64,000 nucleotides of DNA from contig NZ_FPKR01000003.1 in assembly GCF_900119825.1 (NCBI RefSeq), forward strand, positions 186,001 to 250,000, given 5' to 3'. Position numbers and translations under genes: made by a program. Source of the stretch: Chitinimonas taiwanensis DSM 18899. GTDB lineage: Bacteria > Pseudomonadota > Gammaproteobacteria > Burkholderiales > Chitinimonadaceae. Shown here piece after piece: positions 25,144-32,561 of this stretch. Below the pieces are notes generated by a model. That model was not told the origin of the DNA. It did not search any database and worked only from the letters and a program-made list of their open reading frames with translations. Each line of letters starts with the position of its first letter. Position 1 is the stretch's first letter.

Positions 25144-25473
25144 ATGAAGCACTATCGACTGGAAAAACATCAGATCAAAGCACTGGCCGAGGGTTACGGC
25201 CTGGCCATGGTCAGCGATATGGTGACGGTGGAGGGCTATACCGTGGCCTATATGTACCGCGACGAACCCGAGGAGGCCGATGACAGCGGATGGCGCTTCT
25301 TCGCCGGCAATGAGAGCGATGCCTATCTCGACAATGCCAAGAACTTCAGCCTGCTGGATGTGAATATCGTTGCCAATTACGACCCGACCATCATCCCGCA
25401 TCTGGATGCGCCGGTCGGCGCGGCCTTCGACAAGGGCGAAGAGGGCGAGACCTTCTACGATGTGAGCGAGTAG
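25144..25473 (+). CDS. DUF2185 (Imm33-like) protein
   Basis: A 109-residue cytosolic acidic protein. The core SGWRFFAGNESDAYLDNAKNF followed by LDVNIVANYDPTIIPHLDAPVG fits the DUF2185 family. Members are found as predicted immunity proteins (Imm33) or as stand-alone proteins. No toxin gene is adjacent, so an immunity role is not supported here. The start at 25144 is taken rather than the in-frame ATG at 25123 because it begins the conserved part. A terminator follows within 25 bases. Confidence 0.78.
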   Translation: MKHYRLEKHQIKALAEGYGLAMVSDMVTVEGYTVAYMYRDEPEEADDSGWRFFAGNESDAYLDNAKNFSLLDVNIVANYDPTIIPHLDAPVGAAFDKGEEGETFYDVSE

Positions 25474-25493
25474 CGCGCCACCTTGGCCAATGT

Positions 25494-25523
25494 AAAAAGC
25501 CCCGCAATCGCGGGGCTTTTTTG
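25494..25523 (+). terminator. Intrinsic terminator
   Basis: The stem AAAGCCCCGC / GCGGGGCTTTTTT lies just after the DUF2185 gene, between convergent transcripts. Confidence 0.88.
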
Positions 25524-25529
25524 TCCTAC

Positions 25530-25952
25530 TTAGCGTCCAACGATCGCGGCGGTGGCGATCAGCTCTTCCAGCAAGGCCAACGAGACCTTGCCGCTCAGCG
25601 CATAGGGGTCGAGCGTAGGCTTTTCCGAGTACTTGAGCAGGGTGCTCGGGTTGACCTTGGCCAGATTGACCTGGCCCATGGTCCAGCTGGCAAAGCGCCG
25701 CTCGCTGATTTCCTCGAAATACAGTAGCTCCACATCGCGATGGCGCGGGTCATTGGCGATCAGCTGATAGAGCGCCGACACCTCGCGCCGACCACCTTCC
25801 AGCACCTGCATGAAGATATCGCCGCTGTAGCAGAGGATGCCGGTCACGCCACTTTCCGGGTTGTGGGCGCGCGACTGGGCGAGGATGGAATCCATCTGCT
25901 CGGCACACAGCGGTTTGGCAGAGCGACTGGCGTACAAAAGACGGACTAGCAT
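25530..25952 (-). CDS. BLUF-domain blue-light photoreceptor
   Basis: A 140-residue single-domain flavoprotein. BLUF photochemistry residues are present: Tyr7 (LLYAS), Asn31 (AHNPESGVTGIL), Gln49 (FMQVLEGG), Trp90 and Met92 (RFASWTMG). FAD binds the first 95 residues. The last 45 form the capping helices. It has no output domain and must act on a partner. Its ATG is 18 bases after folE, with AGGGGAG upstream, so it is co-expressed with GTP cyclohydrolase I. Confidence 0.93.
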   Translation of the reverse strand: MLVRLLYASRSAKPLCAEQMDSILAQSRAHNPESGVTGILCYSGDIFMQVLEGGRREVSALYQLIANDPRHRDVELLYFEEISERRFASWTMGQVNLAKVNPSTLLKYSEKPTLDPYALSGKVSLALLEELIATAAIVGR

Positions 25953-25970
25953 GGCAGCTCCCCTGTGGGC

Positions 25971-26708
25971 TTATTTCTTGTTGTTCAACAGCGAAAGGAA
26001 TTCGCGGCGCAGGCTGGCATCCTTGAGGAAGGAGCCGCGCATCACGCTATTGATCATCTTGGAATCCATATCCTTCACGCCACGCCACTGCATGCAGAAG
26101 TGATCGGCCTCCATCACGATGGCAAGGCCATCCGGGCTCATCTTGTCCATCAGCAGATCGGCAATCTGGGTGACCGCCTCCTCCTGGATCTGCGGGCGGC
26201 ACATGATCCACTCGGCCAGGCGCGCGTACTTGGACAGGCCAATCAGATTGGAGTGCTGATTCGGCATGATGCCTATCCACAGCTTGCCCATGATGGGGCA
26301 TAGATGATGTGAGCAGGCACTGCGCACGGTGATCGGGCCGACGATCATCAGCTCGTTCAGATGCTCGACATTCGGGAACTCAGTGACCGGTGGTTGCGCC
26401 ACATAGCGGCCCTTGAAGATTTCATTCAAGTACATCTTGGCCACGCGGCGCGCGGTGTCCTGGGTGTTGTGGTCGCTCTCGGTGTCGATGACCAGGCTAT
26501 CCAGCACCGCCTTCATCTTGCCCTGCACCTCTTCCAGCAGCAGCTCCATCTCGCCGGGCTGGATAAAGGCGGCAATATTGTCGTTGGCATGAAAGCGCTG
26601 CTGGGCGGCGCGGATGCGGCTACGAATGCGCGCCGAAACGGGCACGGCTTCATCATTGACCGCGGTATAGGTGGGGGGGGCTTTGCTCACGCTGGTTTTC
26701 CTGTTCAT
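25971..26708 (-). CDS. folE: GTP cyclohydrolase I FolE
   Basis: A 245-residue enzyme that makes dihydroneopterin triphosphate from GTP for folate and pterins. Zinc and active-site residues are visible: Cys and His in VRSACSHHLCPIMGKLWIG, GLSKYARLAEW, and the C-terminal Cys in MEADHFCMQWRG. The first 50 residues are an extra polar extension compared with the short bacterial form. It heads a folE-BLUF unit. Such a linkage suggests light-responsive pterin synthesis, for example for a photolyase antenna; this is inference. Confidence 0.95.
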   Translation of the reverse strand: MNRKTSVSKAPPTYTAVNDEAVPVSARIRSRIRAAQQRFHANDNIAAFIQPGEMELLLEEVQGKMKAVLDSLVIDTESDHNTQDTARRVAKMYLNEIFKGRYVAQPPVTEFPNVEHLNELMIVGPITVRSACSHHLCPIMGKLWIGIMPNQHSNLIGLSKYARLAEWIMCRPQIQEEAVTQIADLLMDKMSPDGLAIVMEADHFCMQWRGVKDMDSKMINSVMRGSFLKDASLRREFLSLLNNKK

Positions 26709-26764
26709 GGCAGCTGCCGTCGGCTTGGGTAGACCTCGACATTATTTGCCATATTTATGTCCTG

Positions 26765-26783
26765 TACAAATTACAAATTTGTA
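26765..26783 (-). promoter_or_regulatory. Perfect palindrome in the folE-BLUF promoter
   Basis: TACAAATTACAAATTTGTA has 8-base arms around ACA and sits 57-75 bases upstream of folE. On the minus strand a possible TTGTAA / TATGGC promoter pair with a 17-base spacer overlaps it. The TGTACAAATT halves recall operators of B12-dependent MerR-type light regulators (LitR/CarH/PplR); the regulator itself is not in the window. Confidence 0.6.
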
Positions 26784-26806
26784 GCGTTGCCTGTACGGGC
26801 TCGTCT

Positions 26807-27439
26807 TCAAGCGCCGAGGTCGGTTTGCAGCTGGGCGACGATGCGCTTGAGCTCGGCCAGCTCGGCCTCCAGTTCGCTAACCCGGCTTTCCAGACCCAGC
26901 GGCAATGTGCTGGCTGGGCTGGCGATCATATCCAGCTGCGGCTCACCTGAGAGCAGATGCGCCCAGCGATTCTCGCGCGCACCGGCCTGGCGCGGCAGCT
27001 CCATAACCAGCGCACCGCTGCTGCGCTCGGCCAATTCCTGCAGGAAGGCCTCCACGGTGGAGATGTCGGCAAACTTGTGCAGGCGCTCGCAGTTCAGGCG
27101 CAGCTCGCCAGCGGTTTGCGGGCCGCGCAGCATCAGTACGGTCAGGAGGGCAACTGACTGGCTGGGCAGGCCCAAAACCTTATCGACATTATGCGCATAG
27201 CGGCTCACCCGTCCGCCGCTGCTCTCCATGACCAGGCTCAGTCCGCGCAGGCGATCTAGGGTGGCGGCGACATCGGCCTCACTGGCCTCGATGACCGGGT
27301 CGCGGCTGGTTTTCTGATTGCAACCGGCCAGCAGCGCATTCAGTGAGAGCGGGTAGGTGTCGGGAACGGTGCGCTGCTTTTCCACCAGCACGCCGAGCAC
27401 GCGGGTTTCCAGCAGCGAGAGTTGGGGCAGGGTAGACAT
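26807..27439 (-). CDS. yceH: YceH-family (DUF480) protein
   Basis: A 210-residue protein of two winged-helix-like DUF480 modules: LSLLETRVLGVLVEKQRTVPDTYPLSLNALLAGCNQKTSRDPV near the N-terminus and ALLTVLMLRGPQTAGELRLNCERLH in the middle. A C-terminal coiled coil (SRVSELEAELAELKRIVAQLQ) follows. The family is conserved and of unknown function. The start at 27439 gives the standard N-terminus MSTLPQLSLLE. The downstream promoter of folE begins just after its stop. Confidence 0.92.
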   Translation of the reverse strand: MSTLPQLSLLETRVLGVLVEKQRTVPDTYPLSLNALLAGCNQKTSRDPVIEASEADVAATLDRLRGLSLVMESSGGRVSRYAHNVDKVLGLPSQSVALLTVLMLRGPQTAGELRLNCERLHKFADISTVEAFLQELAERSSGALVMELPRQAGARENRWAHLLSGEPQLDMIASPASTLPLGLESRVSELEAELAELKRIVAQLQTDLGA

Positions 27440-27673
27440 ACGGCATCCGGCAATCAAACAGGCTGCCATTATGCCCGCTCAACCCGGATGGGCGCGCTTT
27501 CTCGCATGCGGCATGACGGACCTGTTGCGGACATTTTTTCCGCTGGACGGCCATGCAAAGCGCACGGCCATCAGCCATGTTGAAGCATGCGGGCAAGACG
27601 CGTTCTGACTTGTCCGCTCCCTGCGCTCTCTCGATCCCACCGTGCTTGTTTGCTTGCAAGGAGCTTGCTCGCC

Positions 27674-28039
27674 ATGGCTGCCCAGACCCTTACTGCCGCG
27701 GAAGAAGAATCGCTCTCCCGCCTGCTCTACCTGTACTTCTGGCCATTCTGGATGTTCCGCGATGTCAATCAGGGCAATCTGCTTGAACAGGCGGCGGCCT
27801 ATCGCTACAACCGCGAAAAACGCATCTACCTGCCCGCCTATATCGCCAAATGGTCGCTGATCTTCCTGAGCCTGATCGGGCTGATCTTCAGTCTGGAATC
27901 GCTGGGTGCGTCCGGCATCATGCTTGAGCAGGCCTCCAGCCTGCTGGCAGGCTTTACCGGCGTATGCGCAAGCGGTGCGTTTGTGATCATGGTGCAGATT
28001 TCGGTCTGCTACCTGTTTCTTTGCCATTGGCGCTACTGA
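27674..28039 (+). CDS. Hypothetical two-helix membrane protein, 121 residues
   Basis: A soluble N-terminus (MAAQTLTAAEEESLSRLLYLYF) is followed by two hydrophobic segments (KWSLIFLSLIGLIFSLESL and LLAGFTGVCASGAFVIMVQISVCYLFL). The segment WPFWMFRDVNQGNLLEQAAAYRYNREKRIYLP is conserved-looking. No family recognised. It converges with the HD-GYP gene, eight bases between the stops. Confidence 0.7.
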   Translation: MAAQTLTAAEEESLSRLLYLYFWPFWMFRDVNQGNLLEQAAAYRYNREKRIYLPAYIAKWSLIFLSLIGLIFSLESLGASGIMLEQASSLLAGFTGVCASGAFVIMVQISVCYLFLCHWRY

Positions 28040-28047
28040 GGCTAGGC

Positions 28048-29334
28048 CTAATCGCCCGCGGCCTTACCTGGCACGGCATCGCAGTAATAGGTCATGCGCT
28101 TGCGAGGGTTCAGATAGGTGAATACCTGCTGCGGCAGCTGGGCCGGCCGTATGCTCTTGATGATATTCAGCTCGGCCTCCTGCTCCAGATCGAGGATTAC
28201 CGCCTCATGCTTGGGAATGCTTGGGTCGTAGATCAGGACGGTGGGCTTGAGCGGCTTGCTCGAGTTCACCGCCATCACCAAGCCCAAGGCATTGTTGGAG
28301 AGCTGCACCAGCGTGCCAGGCGGATACACCCCCATGCAACGGATGAAGATGCCGAGCGGATGCGGCTCGAAGCGTGCGCGCAGCTGCGAGAACATCATCG
28401 CCAGCGCTTCATAGGGGGTCAGCGAGTCACGCGGATTGGGCCGGTTGCACAGATTGTCATAGGTGTTGACGATGCTGATGATCTTGCTCAAAGGCAGGAT
28501 GCCCTCGGCGCGCAAGCCATGCGGGTAGCCGCTGCCATCCACATGCTCGTGGTGCTGGAACACGATGGCCAGTGCTTCGGGCGAAAGATTAAGCTTCTTG
28601 CCTATGTCCAGACCGTATTGCGTGTGACGCATCATCAGATCCTGCTCGCTGGGCGTCAGCGGCTCGGTCTTCAGCAGTATCTTCTCCGGAATATCAACCT
28701 TGCCGATGTCGTGGAACAGCGCGCCCATGCCGAGATCGGTCAGGGCCTCGCGCCCGAGGCCAAGCTGCTTGCCCAGCATCATGGCTAGCACAGCCACATT
28801 CAGCTGGTGGTAATAGACTTCCTCATTGGCCACCTTGTCGTTCATCAGGTGGATGGCGATATCGCGGTCGGTCAGCATCGAGTCGACCAGGTCGCCGACC
28901 AGCGCGAGTGCCTCCTTCATCGACTCCTCCGGCCGGGCGAACAGATTGCGGGTAATCGCTTTTACCGCGCGGCTGGCACCGACGAATTTACGTTCGCATT
29001 CATTCAGCGCCGCGCGGTGCTGAGTCAATCGCTCGATGCGTGCCTTCTTGGCGGCAATGGCCCCCAGCTGCTCCGTGCTTGGCCCTTTGGGTGCGGCAGG
29101 CGTCGCGGATGCGCTGGGGGGGCTGGCCGGCAGCGGCGACTGATCGCTGCGTTTGGCGTCGTAACGTATACGCTCAAGACCCAGTGCTCGCAGCGTGTCG
29201 ATCTGCTCCTGGCTCTTGATTTTGAATTGATTGAAGGTAAACGGATGCGCAGTCCAGTCCAGATCGAGGCGGATATACAGCCCTATGCACAGCTGATCGG
29301 GGGTGATGTAGTTCGGTTCGGCTGGGCTGGTCAT
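28048..29334 (-). CDS. HD-GYP cyclic-di-GMP phosphodiesterase with DUF3391
   Basis: A 428-residue cytosolic protein. The N-terminal DUF3391 (about 8-65: DQLCIGLYIRLDLDWTAHPF) is followed by a Pro/Ala linker at 66-86. The HD-GYP domain carries HDIGK at 208-212 and HHEHVDGSGYP at 261-271. The family hydrolyses c-di-GMP to GMP. The third part of the signature is HHExxDGxGYP, intact, so activity is expected. It lies divergently next to the DUF1415 gene. Confidence 0.93.
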   Translation of the reverse strand: MTSPAEPNYITPDQLCIGLYIRLDLDWTAHPFTFNQFKIKSQEQIDTLRALGLERIRYDAKRSDQSPLPASPPSASATPAAPKGPSTEQLGAIAAKKARIERLTQHRAALNECERKFVGASRAVKAITRNLFARPEESMKEALALVGDLVDSMLTDRDIAIHLMNDKVANEEVYYHQLNVAVLAMMLGKQLGLGREALTDLGMGALFHDIGKVDIPEKILLKTEPLTPSEQDLMMRHTQYGLDIGKKLNLSPEALAIVFQHHEHVDGSGYPHGLRAEGILPLSKIISIVNTYDNLCNRPNPRDSLTPYEALAMMFSQLRARFEPHPLGIFIRCMGVYPPGTLVQLSNNALGLVMAVNSSKPLKPTVLIYDPSIPKHEAVILDLEQEAELNIIKSIRPAQLPQQVFTYLNPRKRMTYYCDAVPGKAAGD

Positions 29335-29423
29335 GATGAGGTGGGCATGGGGCAGGGCTGCAGCAGATAGAATAGCAGCCGTGAGCGCCGCTTGGCCCGA
29401 ATCTGCTCTGACTGGAAACCGCG

Positions 29424-29984
29424 ATGTCCTACGATGCCCAAACCGTAATTGCCCATACCCGCGACTGGCTGGAAAAAGCCGTGATTGGCCTGAATCTCTG
29501 TCCGTTTGCCAAGGCGGTCTACATCAAGGACCAGATTCGTTTTGTGGTTAGCGAGGCGCGCAATCTGGATGGCTTGCTGGAAGAGCTCGACCGCGAACTG
29601 CTGTTGCTGGCGGAAACCGATCCAGCCCAAATCGACACCACGCTACTCATTCATCCGCAGCTGCTGAACGACTTTCTCGACTTCAACGAATTTCTCGATG
29701 TGGCCGACGGTGTGGTGGCCGAGCATGAGCTCGAGGGCGTGCTGCAGATCGCCAGCTTCCATCCCGATTATCAGTTTGCCGACACCGAGGCTGACGATAT
29801 CAGCAACTACACCAATCGCGCGCCTTACCCGACCCTGCACCTGCTACGCGAGGAAAGCCTCGACCGCGCCGTGGCGGCCTTTCCGGATGCGGCGGATATC
29901 TTCGAGAAGAATATCCAGACCCTGCGTCAGCTGGGTCATGCTGGCTGGGCCGCCCTGGGCTTGCCGCGCCAGCCGCGCGTCTGA
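29424..29984 (+). CDS. DUF1415 family protein
   Basis: A 186-residue cytosolic protein. Family features are the N-terminal TRDWLEKAVIGLNLCPFAKAVY with its conserved Cys-Pro, TTLLIHPQLLNDFLDFNEFLD, and GVLQIASFHPDYQFADTEADD followed by NRAPYPTLHLLREES. DUF1415 proteins are widespread in proteobacteria; their biochemical role is unknown. The ATG fits the family N-terminus. It is monocistronic. Confidence 0.92.
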   Translation: MSYDAQTVIAHTRDWLEKAVIGLNLCPFAKAVYIKDQIRFVVSEARNLDGLLEELDRELLLLAETDPAQIDTTLLIHPQLLNDFLDFNEFLDVADGVVAEHELEGVLQIASFHPDYQFADTEADDISNYTNRAPYPTLHLLREESLDRAVAAFPDAADIFEKNIQTLRQLGHAGWAALGLPRQPRV

Positions 29985-30164
29985 GCGTTGGGGCAGGCGC
30001 TCAGAAATAGTTTGCCAAGCCCGGCTGAATCGCGTACAACATGCCCCGCAGGCATTTCAAGTAGTAGGTTTCAGGCAGTTCTTGTACCACCCGGTACGCC
30101 GATTCGCCCCTCCTTTGTTTGAACGTCCGCATTTCTTTACTTATTTCCAACAAGGAAAAGCATC
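29985..30164 (+). promoter_or_regulatory. Long leader of cspA
   Basis: About 180 bases between DUF1415 and cspA without ORF. It contains hairpin-capable segments (GTACCACCCGGTAC near 30083). Cold-shock genes commonly have a long, temperature-sensing 5' leader, so this probably holds the promoter and leader. AAGGAAAAGC lies before the ATG. Confidence 0.5.
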
Positions 30165-30368
30165 ATGGCAACCGGTACCGTTAAGTGGTTCAATGACTCC
30201 AAGGGCTTCGGCTTCATCACCCCGGACGAAGGCGGCGACGACCTGTTCGCGCACTTCTCGCAAATTCAATCCAACGGCTTCAAGTCGCTGCAAGAAAACC
30301 AAAAGGTTTCCTTCGACGTGACCACCGGCCCGAAGGGTAAGCAAGCTTCGAACATCAAGCCGGTCTAA
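30165..30368 (+). CDS. cspA: Cold-shock protein CspA family
   Basis: A 67-residue OB-fold RNA/DNA chaperone. Both RNP motifs are intact (KGFGFITP and DLFAHFS), and the ending is [16 protein letters not shown]. Length and sequence are canonical. A terminator follows and the neighbouring genes include rhlE, consistent with RNA-structure remodelling in the cold. The exact paralogue name is not determinable. Confidence 0.96.
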   Translation: MATGTVKWFNDSKGFGFITPDEGGDDLFAHFSQIQSNGFKSLQENQKVSFDVTTGPKGKQASNIKPV

Positions 30369-30395
30369 TCACCGCTTGTTGTACTAGCTGCAAAG

Positions 30396-30424
30396 AAAGC
30401 CCGGCCTAGGCCGGGTTTTTTATT
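30396..30424 (+). terminator. Intrinsic terminator of cspA
   Basis: The stem AGCCCGGCC / GGCCGGGTTTTTT starts 28 bases past the stop. Confidence 0.88.
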
Positions 30425-30454
30425 GCCTGTCTGCGGGCCAGACTGGCAGCGGAC

Positions 30455-30485
30455 AAAAAAATCCCGCCATCGCAGGCGGGATTTT
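30455..30485 (-). terminator. Intrinsic terminator of the rhlE transcript
   Basis: On the minus strand, AATCCCGCC / GGCGGGATT is followed by seven T, just after the 53-residue microprotein gene. Confidence 0.88.
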
Positions 30486-30500
30486 CATGTTGATCAAGTC

Positions 30501-30662
30501 TTACTTGGGCGTTTTCTTCAGCAGTGCACCGAGCAGACCTTTCGGTGCCGGTGCGGCTTGCTGGCCGGTCGAGCCCTTGCCGAAGCGCTCCGGCACGCTG
30601 CTCTTGGCCAGCTTCTCGTTGATCTTCAGGCCGCGCAGTTTTTCCAGATCAGTTTTCTTCAT
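30501..30662 (-). CDS. 53-residue basic microprotein downstream of rhlE
   Basis: Read MKKTDLEKLRGLKINEKLAK, then SSVPERFGKGSTGQQAAPAP and KGLLGALLKKTPK. It begins 12 bases after the rhlE stop, has GAGGCAGAGC before its ATG and is closed by a good terminator. The composition is strongly basic, with a helical head and a disordered tail. I do not know the family. Position suggests an RNA-related partner of RhlE. Confidence 0.78.
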   Translation of the reverse strand: MKKTDLEKLRGLKINEKLAKSSVPERFGKGSTGQQAAPAPKGLLGALLKKTPK

Positions 30663-30674
30663 GCTCTGCCTCGC

Positions 30675-32039
30675 TTAGTGATGACGACCTGTCGGGCGAC
30701 GGCCTACGCCGGGGCCTCGACTATTGTGATTGCCGGCCTGGGCAACCGGCTGGCGCGCCTGCGACTTGCCCTGACCTTGGCCCTGGCGATTATCGCCGCT
30801 GCTGGCGGGCTTGCGTGGTGCGCCACGTCCTTGGCCCTGACCTTGACGACCACCGCCGCCCGAGCGTTGCTGGATCGGTTCGGGCTTGATGCTCGGATCG
30901 GGTTCAAAGCCCGGAATGACTTCGCGCGGCAGTTCACGCTTGATCACCCGTTCGATATCGGCCAGCAGCTTCTTCTCGTCCACGCAGACCAGCGACACTG
31001 CCTCGCCCTCGGCGCCGGCGCGACCGGTACGGCCAATGCGGTGCACATAGTCTTCGGGCACATTCGGCAGTTCGAAGTTGACCACATGCGGCAGCTGGTC
31101 GATATCGATACCGCGTGCGGCGATATCGGTGGCCACCAGCACCTGCAGCTCACCGCTCTTGAATTCGCTTAGCGCGCGGGTACGGGCACCCTGGCTCTTG
31201 TTGCCGTGGATGGCCATCGCGCTGATGCCATCCTTGTCCAGCTGTTCAGCCAGGCGGTTCGCGCCGTGCTTGGTGCGGGTGAACACCAGCACCTGGAACC
31301 AGTTGTGCTCCTTGATCAGGTGTGCGAGCAGCTGGCGCTTCTTGTCACGGTCCACCGGGTGGATCTTTTGCGCGATGGTGTCGGCGGTCGCATTGCGGCG
31401 TGCGACTTCGATCAGCTCGGGCGACTTCAGCAGGCTATCGGCCAAGGCCTTGATCTCGTCCGAGAAGGTGGCCGAGAACAGCAGGTTCTGCCGCTCGCGC
31501 GGCAGCAGGGCGAGGATCTTCTTGATATCGCGGATAAAGCCCATGTCCAGCATGCGGTCGGCTTCGTCCAGTACCAGGATCTCGATCCGGGATAGGTCGA
31601 GCGTGCCTTGCTGTACGTGGTCGAGCAGGCGTCCGGGGGTGGCGACCAGGATGTCGACCCGGCTACGCAGCTGCTTGATCTGCGGGTTGATGCTGACGCC
31701 ACCAAACATGGTCATCGAGGTCAGCTTCAGATATTTACCGTAGTTCTGTACCGACTCCTCGACCTGGGCGGCCAGTTCGCGGGTGGGGGTCAGGATCAGC
31801 GCCCGTACCGGCGGACGGCCTTCGGACGGGCCCTTGTTGGTGCGATTGGCCAGGCGATGCAGGATGGGCAGGGTGAAACCGGCGGTCTTGCCGGTGCCGG
31901 TTTGGGCGCCGGCCAGCAGGTCACGGCCGGTCAAGACGGCCGGAATGGCTTGCAGCTGGATAGGGGTAGGCTCGGTGTAGCCGAGCTCGGTCACGGCGCG
32001 GACGATATCGTCCGACAGGCCGAGAGAGGCGAAAGACAT
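30675..32039 (-). CDS. rhlE: ATP-dependent RNA helicase RhlE
   Basis: A 454-residue DEAD-box helicase that unwinds RNA, for example in ribosome maturation and mRNA decay. Motifs in order: GYTEPTPIQ (Q), [10 protein letters not shown] (I), [20 protein letters not shown] (II), SAT (III), and [10 protein letters not shown] (VI). A Gly/Arg/Gln-rich tail ([19 protein letters not shown]) closes the protein. The start at 32039 has AGGAGTTCC upstream and gives the family N-terminus MSFASLGL. It is co-transcribed with the microprotein gene that follows. Confidence 0.94.
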   Translation of the reverse strand: MSFASLGLSDDIVRAVTELGYTEPTPIQLQAIPAVLTGRDLLAGAQTGTGKTAGFTLPILHRLANRTNKGPSEGRPPVRALILTPTRELAAQVEESVQNYGKYLKLTSMTMFGGVSINPQIKQLRSRVDILVATPGRLLDHVQQGTLDLSRIEILVLDEADRMLDMGFIRDIKKILALLPRERQNLLFSATFSDEIKALADSLLKSPELIEVARRNATADTIAQKIHPVDRDKKRQLLAHLIKEHNWFQVLVFTRTKHGANRLAEQLDKDGISAMAIHGNKSQGARTRALSEFKSGELQVLVATDIAARGIDIDQLPHVVNFELPNVPEDYVHRIGRTGRAGAEGEAVSLVCVDEKKLLADIERVIKRELPREVIPGFEPDPSIKPEPIQQRSGGGGRQGQGQGRGAPRKPASSGDNRQGQGQGKSQARQPVAQAGNHNSRGPGVGRRPTGRHH

Positions 32040-32418
32040 GCTGGAACTCCTGCGGGCATCGGCCCTGCTCATGAGAGCAGCAGTCTGTGGCGGATGACGA
32101 ACGGAAAGCAGAATAGAGGCAGCGGACACGAAGACTGGAGCGTGCCCGAGTCCGCTATTGTAACAGTATGTCGCAGTGCAGCACTTTCTTGCTTTGCAAC
32201 ATTGCTGTAAAATTAGGCAGTTACGATTCGATACGTAACAAAAGCGCGGCGCCATACGGGTGCCGTGGGCCGGAGCAGGCGAAGTAGCACATTGGCGTAT
32301 GTGCCTGTGGCCGGTGGTTGTCGTTCAAATATGGCAAGGGTTGCAACCGCCCGCGTACAGCTGACGTTCTGGCCTCACCGCTAGTAACGCGATGCCGAAA
32401 GTGAAAGGAGCGTTCAAA

Positions 32419-32451
32419 ATGGGTTGGCTTATCTACCTATTCCGACGTTAA
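32419..32451 (+). CDS. 10-codon mini-ORF MGWLIYLFRR
   Basis: ATG to TAA encodes MGWLIYLFRR. AAGGAG lies eight bases before the ATG, an excellent ribosome site, and an AACGC/GCGTT stem may cover it. The peptide is amphipathic, with aromatic and basic residues at the end. No downstream gene on this strand exists for it to attenuate. It could be a micropeptide, a leader peptide of a decayed unit, or chance. Confidence 0.4.
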   Translation: MGWLIYLFRR

Positions 32452-32481
32452 GTCGTTTCCTGCGTCAGCAGGGGTTCCGAC

Positions 32482-32516
32482 AAAAGCCGCGTGCATTGGC
32501 CCGCGGCTTTTTTATT
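32482..32516 (+). terminator. Intrinsic terminator of the mini-ORF transcript
   Basis: The stem AAAGCCGCG / CGCGGCTTT is followed by T-run, 30 bases after the mini-ORF stop. Confidence 0.85.
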
Positions 32517-32561
32517 GTCCAGACCATCGGTGCGCCGCCTGCAATGCGCGGCGCACGAGGA

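Larger units (their letters stand above)
32219..32518 (+). ncRNA. Candidate stand-alone small transcript carrying a 10-codon ORF
   Basis: The 520-base gap between rhlE and the efflux pump is read on the plus strand as one structured unit. Stems are GGCGCC-ATACG-GGTGCC near 32248 and GGCC...CAG / CTG-T-GGCC enclosing GCACAT-TGGCGT-ATGTGC (32270-32320). AACGC / GCGTT flanks the ribosome site of the mini-ORF, CCTGC-GTCA-GCAGG follows it, and a strong terminator ends the unit. The 5' end is not defined. No known riboswitch or RNA family was recognised. Confidence 0.5.

Noticed and set aside
25144-25473. DUF2185/Imm33 protein as an immunity gene of a toxin system
   Set aside because: No toxin, secretion marker or repeat cassette is next to it; the surroundings are housekeeping genes.
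32219-32518. Leader peptide or riboswitch controlling the RND efflux operon
   Set aside because: The efflux genes lie on the opposite strand and converge on this unit, so it cannot attenuate them.
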